Below are positions 9,064-16,627 of a stretch of DNA of 64,000 nucleotides, piece by piece. Below the pieces are notes generated by a model. That model made no database searches. It was not told the origin of the DNA and was given only the letters and a program-made list of their open reading frames with translations. Each line of letters begins with the position of its first letter. Position 1 is the first letter of the stretch. Position numbers and translations under genes: made by a program. Source of the DNA: Blautia sp. An249 (lineage in GTDB: Bacteria > Bacillota > Clostridia > Lachnospirales > Lachnospiraceae); contig NZ_NFJL01000014.1 of NCBI RefSeq assembly GCF_002159835.1, forward strand, positions 41,278 to 105,277. Direction: 5' to 3'.

Positions 9064-9261
9064 ATGATGAAACTTCATGCGTCCGGGGAGGACTATCTGG
9101 AAACCATCCTCTATGAACGCCATTGCTTCTTTACAGAGCAACTGATTGCCGCAGGTGTTGCCCCTAAGACAGCGGAAGCTGACGCCTGCCGGATCGAACA
9201 CGCTATCAGCAGTAAAAGTTTTGCCCGGCTGAAAAAGGCAGCCAAACAGGAGCAAGATTAG
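9064..9261 (+). pseudogene. DtxR/MntR-family regulator remnant without its DNA-binding domain
   Basis: A 65-residue frame that begins as a DtxR-family repressor (MKLHASGEDYLETIL) and jumps directly to the dimerisation and metal-binding part (YERHCFFTEQLIAAGV, then AEADACRIEHAI with the conserved C, E and H metal ligands). About 55 residues holding the winged helix are missing, but the frame is kept. It directly follows EcfA at the end of the transport operon. It is probably a decayed iron or manganese regulator; a retained role as a dimerisation inhibitor cannot be excluded. The starts at 9064 and 9067 are equally possible. Confidence 0.75.
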
Positions 9262-9510
9262 AAAAACCGATATGACAGGTGATTTTGCCTGATGTGATGG
9301 CAAAGTGGTGCAGGAGGTGATTATCAGCAAAAAAGGGAAGCAATCTCCTTACAAAATAGCCGGGAACTGTATCGGCTTAATATCAATAAAATATTTGTCT
9401 GGCAGCCAAGTTCAAAAAGCGTAAATACCGGAGGAAGCAGCTAAATACGGCATGATGCCGGAAACAGGTGCTTTTTTCGGGTAAAAGACGTGGGAAAGCT
9501 AGTGGGTTCG
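9262..9510 (+). other. Gene-poor stretch between the transport operon and the AraC gene
   Basis: No convincing gene. A short frame beginning GTG near 9319 (about 35 codons, with residues KKGKQSPYKIAG) is preceded by GCAGGAGG but is too short to name. The stretch looks like decayed coding sequence. Confidence 0.4.
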
Positions 9511-9539
9511 TTGACAAATCAGAGGAAATGAAGTATTCT
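9511..9539 (+). promoter_or_regulatory. Promoter of the AraC regulator gene
   Basis: TTGACA (9511-9516), a 17-base spacer and TATTCT (9534-9539). Transcription would start near 9546, at the edge of the inverted repeat 9549-9564, so a repressor bound there would block initiation. Confidence 0.75.
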
Positions 9540-9548
9540 TTTTTGCGA

Positions 9549-9564
9549 GTTAGTAATAACTAAC
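9549..9564 (+). promoter_or_regulatory. Inverted repeat GTTAG-N6-CTAAC before the AraC gene
   Basis: A perfect inverted repeat with the same arms and the same 6-base gap as the one at 2644-2661 before the ABC operon. It sits at the predicted start of transcription. The repeat suggests one metal-responsive regulator for both units. Confidence 0.65.
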
Positions 9565-9677
9565 CAAAAGCAACTAATTGGAAAGTAGAGTATGGATAGA
9601 ACCGCGACAAAAGCAGTAAATCGCCGAATAAAAGCAAAAAGGTTCTTCCATTCCGAATAAAGAGGGTGATTTGTTCG

Positions 9678-10694
9678 ATGAATCAGGAGCTGCTTGCAGG
9701 CATCCGTCCGGAATTGTTTTTTGGCAAAAAAGAGGAAGAAAAGCAGGATGGATGCCGGGTGACACAGGTGCAGGTGTTTCCGGGAATCCTGCTTTTTTAT
9801 TATGATATTCATGCGGAGCACCTGGATTATGGCGAGTCCGGCCTACCGTTCCCGGAAGATCTTATTTCTATCCAGCATTGCCGGGAGGGGCGTTTTGAGG
9901 GCGAATATGCGGACGGGGAATTTGTGTATCTGGGGGAGGGAGATCTGTCTGTCAATATCCCTGAAACTTCTCCGGTGAGAAACGCCTATCCATTATCTCA
10001 CTACCATGGCCTGAATCTGGTCATTGGGACGGCGGAGGCGGAAAAGAGTCTGAAAGAGCTTTCGGGGGTTCTGGGAACAGAGTCTGTAAGTCTTGGAGGA
10101 ATCCGGCAGAGATTGGGGAAGGGAAACCGGTTGATTCTTTTCCGCTCAGACCCGTTGATTGAAAATATTGTGTCAGGCCTATATTGCCGGGGAAGCTGCG
10201 GAGGAGGTTTTATAAGACTGCGCGTGCTGGAGCTGCTTCTTTATTTAAGCCGGGCTGAACACAGGGAATCCAGGGAAAAACCTTATTTTTCCCGAAACCA
10301 GGTGCAGGCGGTCAAGCAGATTGGCGCTTACCTGAAGGCACACCCGGAAGAACGTATTACGTTGGCAGACCTCTCCGAGCGGTTTGGTATCCCTTTGACT
10401 TCTATGAAGCAATGCTTTAAAGGCGTGTACGGAACTTCACCGGGTGCGTATCTCAGGCAGTATCGGATGGAGCTGGCAGCCAGGCTGCTTCTTACGACCT
10501 CGCTTCCGGCGGCGGAGATTGGGCTGCGGGTAGGGTATGAGAGCCCCAGCAAGTTTTCAGCGGTATTTTCCAGGCAGATGGGCTGCACTCCCGGAGAGTA
10601 TCGGAAATCCGTTGTCCAAACGGAACAAAATACGGCCGGACAGAGTACCGCCCATGAAGGGGGAAATGGTATAGTAGAAGCACAAAAAGAGTAG
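9678..10694 (+). CDS. AraC family transcriptional regulator
   Basis: A 338-residue protein. The C-terminal part (about residues 215-315) is a complete AraC DNA-binding domain with two helix-turn-helix units: LADLSERFGIPLTSMKQCFK and, after YRMELAARLLLTT, LRVGYESPSKFSAVFSRQMG followed by PGEYR. The N-terminal 200 residues are a cupin-like sensor of unrecognised ligand. The start at 9678 is supported by AGAGGGTGA eight bases upstream. The gene is followed 13 bases later by a methyltransferase. AraC regulators of the YbtA type activate siderophore-uptake loci, and the shared repeat with the ABC operon fits such a role, but the ligand is unknown. Confidence 0.88.
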   Translation: MNQELLAGIRPELFFGKKEEEKQDGCRVTQVQVFPGILLFYYDIHAEHLDYGESGLPFPEDLISIQHCREGRFEGEYADGEFVYLGEGDLSVNIPETSPVRNAYPLSHYHGLNLVIGTAEAEKSLKELSGVLGTESVSLGGIRQRLGKGNRLILFRSDPLIENIVSGLYCRGSCGGGFIRLRVLELLLYLSRAEHRESREKPYFSRNQVQAVKQIGAYLKAHPEERITLADLSERFGIPLTSMKQCFKGVYGTSPGAYLRQYRMELAARLLLTTSLPAAEIGLRVGYESPSKFSAVFSRQMGCTPGEYRKSVVQTEQNTAGQSTAHEGGNGIVEAQKE

Positions 10695-10707
10695 GAGGTT
10701 TCTGACA

Positions 10708-11709
10708 ATGAGAGAACTTGGTATCTGGAAGCAGCTGACGTGCTTGCCATTTTTATCCCTTTATGGCAAGGTCATGTATTCCGCCATGCAGCTGGATGTT
10801 TTTTCATCCTTGAAAGACAAAACCACAGCAAAGGAGCTGGCGGAGAAAAAGAACTGGAATGAGGCAAATACAGAGTATCTTTTAAGCGCCCTGACAGCCC
10901 TGGGATTTCTGAAAAAGGAAGGGGAGGCTTACCAGAATCAGCCGGAAACAAGCCGCTATCTGGTAAAGGGCAGCCCGGAGTATCTGGGCGAGTTCCTGGT
11001 ATTTTACGGAATGGGAGAGGGGAGCGTTCCCATGGACGTGGTAAAGGCGGTAACGGAGGGCCCGCAGCCCATGGACCAGTCCGCCATGGAGGGACAGCTT
11101 GATTTTGAGCAGTATGGAAAGGCGCTCAGAGGCGCCCAGACAGGCTATCGCCAGAAGGAACTGCTTGAGATTGTGCGTTCCCTTCCCGAAAACGCTTCCA
11201 TCCGCCGGATACTGGACGCGGGCTGCGCCACAGGGCTTCTGGGCCTTGCGGTCATTGGCGACAATACATCACGCACAGGAGTGCTGTTTGACCGCCTGCC
11301 TGTCGGTCTGATTGAGGAATCTGCAGAGCTTTGCGGCCTTACGGAACGGGCCAGGGCAGTGAGCGGGGATTTTCTGACGGATGATATTGGAAGCGGCTAT
11401 GACCTGATCCTGGCCTCCAGCATTATGCTTTTTGCCAAAGGACACATGGAACAGCTTCTGAAGAAATTTTATGACGCATTGAATCCGGGCGGCGTGGTTC
11501 TGGTTATTGGAGAGGGAATTGCGAAGGATCACACAGGCCCCTGGGATATGGTGTTAGGCTATCTGCCTTATTATTTCCAGGGCATGGATATGGGCGTACT
11601 GAAAGGCGAGGTGGAGGAAGCGGCGAAACAGGCAGGTTTTTCTGGATATGAGCGAAGAAGCGAGCTTCTATGTTCGGGCAATCAGGATATCGAGATTCTG
11701 CGGAAGTAG
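10708..11709 (+). CDS. SAM-dependent methyltransferase (O-methyltransferase type, winged-helix N-terminus)
   Basis: A 333-residue protein. The N-terminal 100 residues resemble the dimerisation winged helix of small-molecule O-methyltransferases (TAKELAEKKNWNEANTEYLL, LTALGFLKKEG). The Rossmann core follows, with the SAM-binding glycine motif ILDAGCATGLLGLAV near residue 170 and the later motif NPGGVVLVIGEG near 265. It probably methylates a small molecule. It lies 13 bases behind the AraC gene and ends 50 bases before the serine recombinase of the adjacent element, which is convergent. The substrate is unknown. Confidence 0.8.
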   Translation: MRELGIWKQLTCLPFLSLYGKVMYSAMQLDVFSSLKDKTTAKELAEKKNWNEANTEYLLSALTALGFLKKEGEAYQNQPETSRYLVKGSPEYLGEFLVFYGMGEGSVPMDVVKAVTEGPQPMDQSAMEGQLDFEQYGKALRGAQTGYRQKELLEIVRSLPENASIRRILDAGCATGLLGLAVIGDNTSRTGVLFDRLPVGLIEESAELCGLTERARAVSGDFLTDDIGSGYDLILASSIMLFAKGHMEQLLKKFYDALNPGGVVLVIGEGIAKDHTGPWDMVLGYLPYYFQGMDMGVLKGEVEEAAKQAGFSGYERRSELLCSGNQDIEILRK

Positions 11710-11722
11710 AAAAGCAGGAGAG

Positions 11723-11754
11723 AAGGCCGGGCGCGTTTTGAAATGCCCGGCCTT
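11723..11754. terminator. GC-rich hairpin between convergent genes
   Basis: AAGGCCGGGC pairs perfectly with GCCCGGCCTT around a 12-base loop. No long T run follows on either strand. It lies between the methyltransferase and the convergent serine recombinase and could stop transcription from both sides. Confidence 0.5.
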
Positions 11755-11761
11755 CCCGACT

Positions 11762-13618
11762 TCAGTCGGTCATTTTTTGCGGACAGTTCATACATGCTAT
11801 CCTTTTCTGTTCTCTGCTCCTGCGTTTGCTCTCGTTTGATTTCTCCCTCCGTATCTTCTTGGCACAAGCAGGACAATACCTTGATGCACCAGAGCCCGGG
11901 ACATATTCAACGCCGCACACCGTACAATTTTTAGCGGGCATTGCTGCCCACCGTTTTGTAGGTATGATATGTAATTCATCGACAAAGCCGATGAATTTAT
12001 AGTAAATCTTGATTTCCTGCTTCACTGTTCCGTCTGCCATCTTCTCACGCTCCGAAACAAGTATCTTGTCTATGAGTGCGTTTATAACTGTTGCATCCAG
12101 TTCTTTTAAGCCTTGATAATTTCGGATAAGGGCGAGGAAGTCACGGATTCCCCGTGATTTCTCGTAGCTTTCATTAAGAGTTTCCGTCACCTCTTTCAGC
12201 CTTGCTTCAATTTCAAGCTGCTCTTTCTGGTATTTCCCCGACATCATCTCAAAATTCCGCTCGGTAATACGCTCCATGACCTTATCCTCGTAGAGAGAGG
12301 AAAACAGCCTGTCCAGTTCCGCAAGGCGTTTGTTCAGCTTCTTACGTTCTTTCTCTAATGCTTTCGCCCTGCTCTGGTCTGTTTCCGTGAGCCGCTTTTC
12401 TATGGCCCTGACCGCCTTTTCATCATTCACTGCCATATCCGCAAAACAGTTGATGTCGGCAAGAACGGCATTGAATAAATCCCTTGCTTCTATATTGTGG
12501 GCACTACACTCGCTTCTTCCGTTTCTTGCATAATTATTACATGAATACTGTACACAGTCGATAATCTCTGGGCGTTTCCTCCTGTGTACGTTCATTGCCC
12601 GCAGAGCACATCCGCAGTCCACACACTTGATAACGCCTGCAAAAATATTTACAAATCCTCCCTTGTTCTGTGGAAGCCTACGACTTGTAATAAGCTGTTG
12701 GACAATATCAAATTCCTCCTGCGTGACTATTCCCTCATGGGTATTGGGTATCACTTCCCATTCTTCGGGCAGCTTAGAGGGGCGTTTCTTGCTTTTCATA
12801 TTGGCGGCAATCCGTTTGTAGCCTACAAGATTTCCCGCATATATCGGGCTTCTTAAAATGCTCCTCACGCTGTTCCCACTCCAAATATAGCGTTTGTCCT
12901 CGTTCCCCTCAAAATGACGTTCAAAGCCTGTTTCGCCACGCTCCGCCGCATAAGCGGCAGGGCGTAGGATATGCTGTTTATTAAGATGTCTGCAAATTTT
13001 GGCAACTCCATTCCCTTTTAATGCAAGGTCGAATATCTCTTTTACAACATGTGCCACTTTATCATCTATCAGCAGATGGTTGTGGTCGGCAGGGTCTTTG
13101 ATATAGCCATAAGGGGCGGTAGTTCCCATGAATTTCCCCTGTTGAAACCTCGCCCGATATGCCGATTTTATCTTAACAGATATGTCAGCGGCATACATTT
13201 CGTTTAAAATGTTGCGGAAAGGCGTGATGTCCATAGCAGATTTATTCAAGGTATCTACGCCGTCATTGACCGCTATATACCTCACGTTATGCTCTGGGAA
13301 GAAAACTTCCAGATATAACCCACAATCAAGATAGTTTCTCCCCAGACGGGATAAATCTTTCGTAATCACGCAGTTTATCAGACCGCTTTCAATGTCTTTT
13401 ATCATATTCTGGAAACTTGGTCTTTGGAAATTTGTACCAGAATAACCATCGTCCACATACGTTTTTGCTATGTGCCATCCCTGCTTTTTCACATAATCCG
13501 TGAGGATGGATTTCTGTGTCGCAATGCTCGCACTCTCGTTATCCGTACCATCGTCTTTAGATAAGCGGCAATAAATGCCGACTAAATAGATTTTCTTTTC
13601 TTCTTTGATTCCTGCCAT
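11762..13618 (-). CDS. Large serine recombinase (TnpX/TndX type)
   Basis: A 618-residue site-specific recombinase. The N-terminal resolvase domain has the catalytic serine in YCRLSKDDG (Ser20) and the arginine-containing LSRLGRN motif. The recombinase domain follows (about 160-270: APYGY..., YAGNLVGYKR), then a zinc ribbon (CVDCGCAL ... CNN, SECSAHNI), a long coiled coil (about 400-510) and a C-terminal region with a second cysteine set (CTVCGVEY, CPAC). Such enzymes excise and insert the element through a covalent serine-DNA intermediate. Its 3' end lies at the left border of the element, the usual position for this family. The start ATG at 13618 is the first of the conserved frame. Confidence 0.95.
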   Translation of the reverse strand: MAGIKEEKKIYLVGIYCRLSKDDGTDNESASIATQKSILTDYVKKQGWHIAKTYVDDGYSGTNFQRPSFQNMIKDIESGLINCVITKDLSRLGRNYLDCGLYLEVFFPEHNVRYIAVNDGVDTLNKSAMDITPFRNILNEMYAADISVKIKSAYRARFQQGKFMGTTAPYGYIKDPADHNHLLIDDKVAHVVKEIFDLALKGNGVAKICRHLNKQHILRPAAYAAERGETGFERHFEGNEDKRYIWSGNSVRSILRSPIYAGNLVGYKRIAANMKSKKRPSKLPEEWEVIPNTHEGIVTQEEFDIVQQLITSRRLPQNKGGFVNIFAGVIKCVDCGCALRAMNVHRRKRPEIIDCVQYSCNNYARNGRSECSAHNIEARDLFNAVLADINCFADMAVNDEKAVRAIEKRLTETDQSRAKALEKERKKLNKRLAELDRLFSSLYEDKVMERITERNFEMMSGKYQKEQLEIEARLKEVTETLNESYEKSRGIRDFLALIRNYQGLKELDATVINALIDKILVSEREKMADGTVKQEIKIYYKFIGFVDELHIIPTKRWAAMPAKNCTVCGVEYVPGSGASRYCPACAKKIRREKSNESKRRSREQKRIACMNCPQKMTD

Positions 13619-13672
13619 ACTGTAAAACCTCCGTATCTGTCCTATCTGTTTTCATGTCCCATTGCGTACATT

Positions 13673-13936
13673 CTAAGCGGACAGCCCCTCATTGTCGAAG
13701 GTGTCGCCCTCGGCAATCTTCTTCCGAATATCCTCGGAGATAATCGGGACAAACGCTTCTGTAACGGTCTGTGTGCCGACATATTCACGGCTGATTATCA
13801 TCTGCACTGGTGCTTTTGGCACGATACGCTTTCTCTTTTTATCTGCTTTCTTATCCTCGCCCATACTTAAATCTTCCTTTCCAGACAGGGCAGGGAAGAG
13901 TTTGGAAATGTCCCCGCCCTGCCAATCAGATACCAT
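13673..13936 (-). CDS. Small hypothetical protein of the mobile element
   Basis: An 87-residue basic then acidic protein with no recognised domain; MIISREYVGTQTVTEAF is the most distinctive stretch. Its start overlaps the stop of the upstream PC4-like gene (TAATG), so the two are translationally coupled. An alternative start is the internal methionine before GEDKKADKKRKR. It lies just upstream of the recombinase gene and could help excision, but this is only positional. Confidence 0.6.
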   Translation of the reverse strand: MVSDWQGGDISKLFPALSGKEDLSMGEDKKADKKRKRIVPKAPVQMIISREYVGTQTVTEAFVPIISEDIRKKIAEGDTFDNEGLSA

Positions 13937-14166
13937 TAATCCTCGCTGTTTAATTCTTTCTGTAATGCTTTAAGGAGTGCCGCCGCTTCATCAGCGTTCA
14001 GCGTGATTCCCTTGCCGCACTTTTCACGGTTCGGGGAAAAGCTGCGGATGTCATACTTCGGCTCTTTCCCATTCCATGAAATGAGATTGATTTCCTTTGT
14101 GTAGCCACTGTCGCCCGTAGACAATACTGCGATTTCCTTTACGATTTCATACTGGATTTCTCTCAT
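13936..14166 (-). CDS. YdbC/PC4-like single-stranded DNA-binding protein
   Basis: A 76-residue protein resembling the bacterial PC4/YdbC family: REIQYEIVKEIAVLS, then KEINLISWNGKEPKYDIR and a helical C-terminus (LNADEAAALLKALQKEL). YdbC-like proteins bind single-stranded DNA as dimers. On a mobilizable element this could act in replication or transfer. It overlaps the next gene by a TAATG junction and follows parB by 45 bases, so it is likely part of the same transcript. Confidence 0.75.
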   Translation of the reverse strand: MREIQYEIVKEIAVLSTGDSGYTKEINLISWNGKEPKYDIRSFSPNREKCGKGITLNADEAAALLKALQKELNSED

Positions 14167-14211
14167 TCTCCATACCTCAACTCTCTGTATTTACTTCCCG
14201 AAAAAAGAAGA

Positions 14212-15066
14212 TTAGCGGCTGTCACGGTTGCGTTTCCTCTGCAACTCACGCTCCAAAAGTTTGATGATGGTTTCCTCCATCTGCTTCGGCGTTGTGTTCT
14301 TCGGAAAGTATTTTTTCAGCTTGCTTGTGTTGATTTTCAAGGTTTCTTTCTGGTTGCCCTTTTCCTCCGTCATAATCGCAAATATCGTATCCATGTCAAG
14401 CCGCCCGCTCTGGCTTAACTGTTTCATCCGCTGTGCCTGTGAGAGTGAGGGCGTTGCTTCTTCGCTCTCCATCGTGGCAAAGAGGTTTTCCTGCTCGTCT
14501 TTCTTCAAGAAGGACAGTTCCACCGCAGGCGTGAGGGCGATTTTCCCCTCGTCCACCATCTGCAAAATCGGCGGTATCAGTTCCGTCAGGCGGATAAAAC
14601 GCTGCACGGTCATCCTGCCCACGCCGAAGCCCTGTGCCACCTTGTCGTCCGTCCGCAACTTCGTCACAACTTGTGACGAGGTTAAGTCTGTGCGGAAACC
14701 CTGCCGCTTCATGGCTTCGGATTTCATCTTGTAAGCAAACGCCCGCTCCGATGGCAGGATATTCTCACGCTGCAAATTGCTGTCTACAAGGGTGATGATG
14801 GCTCGGTCACGGTCTAAGGGCAGGACAAACGCAGGCACGGTATTTATCCCTGCAAGTTCAGAAGCACGGACACGCCGCTGTCCTGCAATCACTTCATAAC
14901 CGTCCCCGTCCTCTTTCGGGCGTGTGATTATCGGCGTGACAATGCCAAATTCCTTGATGCTTTCCGCTAACTCTGACAGTGTTTCATCTTCTGCCACATG
15001 AAACGGATTGTCGGGGAACGGGTACAAGTCTTTGGTCTTTAACACCTTAAAATCCTGTTTCTTCAT
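14212..15066 (-). CDS. ParB/Spo0J-like partition protein
   Basis: A 284-residue protein with a ParB/Srx nuclease-like N-terminal domain: LSELAESIKEFGIVTPI, then the CTP-binding/arm motif GQRRVRAS (62-69) and NLQRENILPSERA (about 95-108). A helix-turn-helix follows (VAQGFGVGRMTVQRFIRL). The C-terminal part is lysine-rich. No parA is encoded in the window. On such elements a lone ParB may help maintenance or regulate transcription. It follows the relaxase gene by 8 bases. Confidence 0.9.
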   Translation of the reverse strand: MKKQDFKVLKTKDLYPFPDNPFHVAEDETLSELAESIKEFGIVTPIITRPKEDGDGYEVIAGQRRVRASELAGINTVPAFVLPLDRDRAIITLVDSNLQRENILPSERAFAYKMKSEAMKRQGFRTDLTSSQVVTKLRTDDKVAQGFGVGRMTVQRFIRLTELIPPILQMVDEGKIALTPAVELSFLKKDEQENLFATMESEEATPSLSQAQRMKQLSQSGRLDMDTIFAIMTEEKGNQKETLKINTSKLKKYFPKNTTPKQMEETIIKLLERELQRKRNRDSR

Positions 15067-15074
15067 TCACATAT

Positions 15075-16040
15075 CTACCTTTCTTTCGCTCTGCTTCTAT
15101 GATTTTTCTGCAATTCTTCCAACACTTCGGGCGGTATTTTTGACAGCAGCCGCCCCATCTGCTCGTTGGTTCTCTGCAATTCAAATATCTTCTGATTCGC
15201 TTTCTGCACCTTTAGTTCCTGCTCGTACTTTTCATCACGCATACGCCCCGCATAGTCTGATTCCTGCCCAATTCTCTCTTTCAAACTGTCGATATACGCC
15301 TGCTGTTTCCCGATTTCCTTAGAGAATTTCTCCACGTCTGGCAGCCATGCAGAGAGTAAATCTAACGCTTTATCCCTTTTCTTCCCTGCGTTAAAGGCGT
15401 TGATGTCGGATAGGGCAGACACGATTTCTTCATACTGTTTATCAAGCCTGCCGCCTAATTTATAGAGCCATGTGGGGACGTGTTTCCGCTTGGTTTCCAT
15501 TGAGGACTGCCCCCGTTCAAGCTGATTCCACCGTGAGGACATCCGCTCATGGTAGGCGGTCTGCCACTCGGATAATGATTTCTGGTTGCCTAAGATAGCT
15601 TTCGCTGACAGCTTATTGTCTGGCGTAATCGGCACAAAGCAGAGGTGCATATGGGGCGTTCTCTCGTCCATATGGACGACAGCGGAGAGGATATTCTGCT
15701 TTCCAACACGCTCCGAAATGAAGTCAAGAGCCGTCTGGAAATACGCTTTTTGTTCTTCGGGCGGTAACTGGTTCATAAATTCTGGTGAAGCTGTGATGAG
15801 CGTTTCCACCATCATCACGCTGTCTTTCCTTGTCCTGCACCCCGCTTCGGCTACCATGCGGTTAATCTCTTTCTTGTAGGTGTACTTTGGTGGTGCTATG
15901 AGATGGTAATTGTTTTTAGAGCGTTCCATATCTATATCTGGGTTGCTTTTGTAGGCTTCTTTCTTCCGCTCGTTGTGGCGTTCACAAGCCGCAACGCCGC
16001 CCGCTTTTCGTTTCTGGAAACGCAGGATTGCATAAGGCAT
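15075..16040 (-). CDS. Mob/Pre (MOBV) relaxase, TnpZ-like
   Basis: A 321-residue plasmid recombination/mobilization enzyme. It begins MPYAILRFQKRK, has the MOBV N-terminal pattern ERHNERKKEAYKSNPDID (20-37) and the metal-binding motif HMDERTPHMH (123-132). A coiled coil fills the C-terminal third. It nicks DNA at oriT to begin transfer. The start at 16040 is preceded by AAAGGAGG; the longer frame upstream is read-through of the repeat region. A pMV158-like oriT lies about 300 bases upstream (16311-16350). The protein is shorter than pMV158 MobM but contains the full catalytic region. Confidence 0.92.
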   Translation of the reverse strand: MPYAILRFQKRKAGGVAACERHNERKKEAYKSNPDIDMERSKNNYHLIAPPKYTYKKEINRMVAEAGCRTRKDSVMMVETLITASPEFMNQLPPEEQKAYFQTALDFISERVGKQNILSAVVHMDERTPHMHLCFVPITPDNKLSAKAILGNQKSLSEWQTAYHERMSSRWNQLERGQSSMETKRKHVPTWLYKLGGRLDKQYEEIVSALSDINAFNAGKKRDKALDLLSAWLPDVEKFSKEIGKQQAYIDSLKERIGQESDYAGRMRDEKYEQELKVQKANQKIFELQRTNEQMGRLLSKIPPEVLEELQKNHRSRAKER

Positions 16041-16080
16041 AGGCGGATTCCTCCTTTCTTTCGGCGGGTGACCGTCCTTT

Positions 16081-16627
16081 GGGGTGACAGCGGTGACGGT
16101 GGTGACAGCAGTTTTGGGATACCCCCTGCCGACTGCCGCAACTGTCACCCTCACCCCCTGCATGACGGTCATGTCGATGATGACGGTGTTTTTGGGATAC
16201 CCCCCTCGCAAGAGCCGTCACCGTCATGCCGCCATTCTTTTATCCGAAGCCGTAAGGCGTAGGATAGCAGGGCACAGCCCTGCCTTAAGGGAGTCCAGAG
16301 GGAACGTCTGGCACACGACTTTGCAGGGCAAAGTGTAGTGTGTTACACCCTGTAAACGCAGTCGGAAAAATCGGAATGATTTTTCTGACCGCAGGGGTGG
16401 TTTTACACGACCGAAAAGGGCGAGTAAATCTCACGCCTGCATTTTGCGTTTACGGGGTGTTCTCCCGTAGGGATGACAGCGGCAGGGTATCCTAAAATCA
16501 CTGTCACCACCGTCACTGCTGTCACCCGCAGGGCAGAGCCGCCAGCTTTACATGGCTTTAAGCGTCAATGACAGTAACAGGGGGGTATCCTAATATCGCT
16601 GTCACCACCATCACCGCTGTCACCCGC
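16081..16627. repeat. Four iteron-like repeats in two opposed pairs around oriT
   Basis: A module of roughly 45 bases made of GGGGTATCC(C/T)AA followed by GCTGTCACCACCRTCACC and GCTGTCACCC occurs at 16482-16529 and 16580-16627 on the + strand and inverted at 16081-16130 and, more diverged, at 16164-16208. The two + copies agree at about 42 of 48 positions. The two pairs face each other across the oriT. The stretch lies between relaxase and ATPase genes and has no gene of its own. Repeated binding sites suggest a replication or transfer control region bound by an element protein. The innermost + copy also encodes the end of the ATPase. Confidence 0.75.
16311..16350 (+). other. pMV158-like (MOBV) origin of transfer
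   Basis: The inverted repeat ACTTTGC-AGG-GCAAAGT (16318-16334) is followed directly by TAGTGTG|TTA (16336-16345), the same as the nick site of pMV158-type oriTs, and preceded by GCACACG. Nicking would be expected between 16342 and 16343. The adjacent gene is a MOBV relaxase, which matches. The assignment rests on remembered pMV158 sequence. Confidence 0.8.

Noticed and set aside
16041..16211. N-terminal extension of the relaxase frame (57 codons)
   Set aside because: It is read-through of the iteron-like repeats; the ATG at 16040 has a proper AAAGGAGG site and the family's usual N-terminus.
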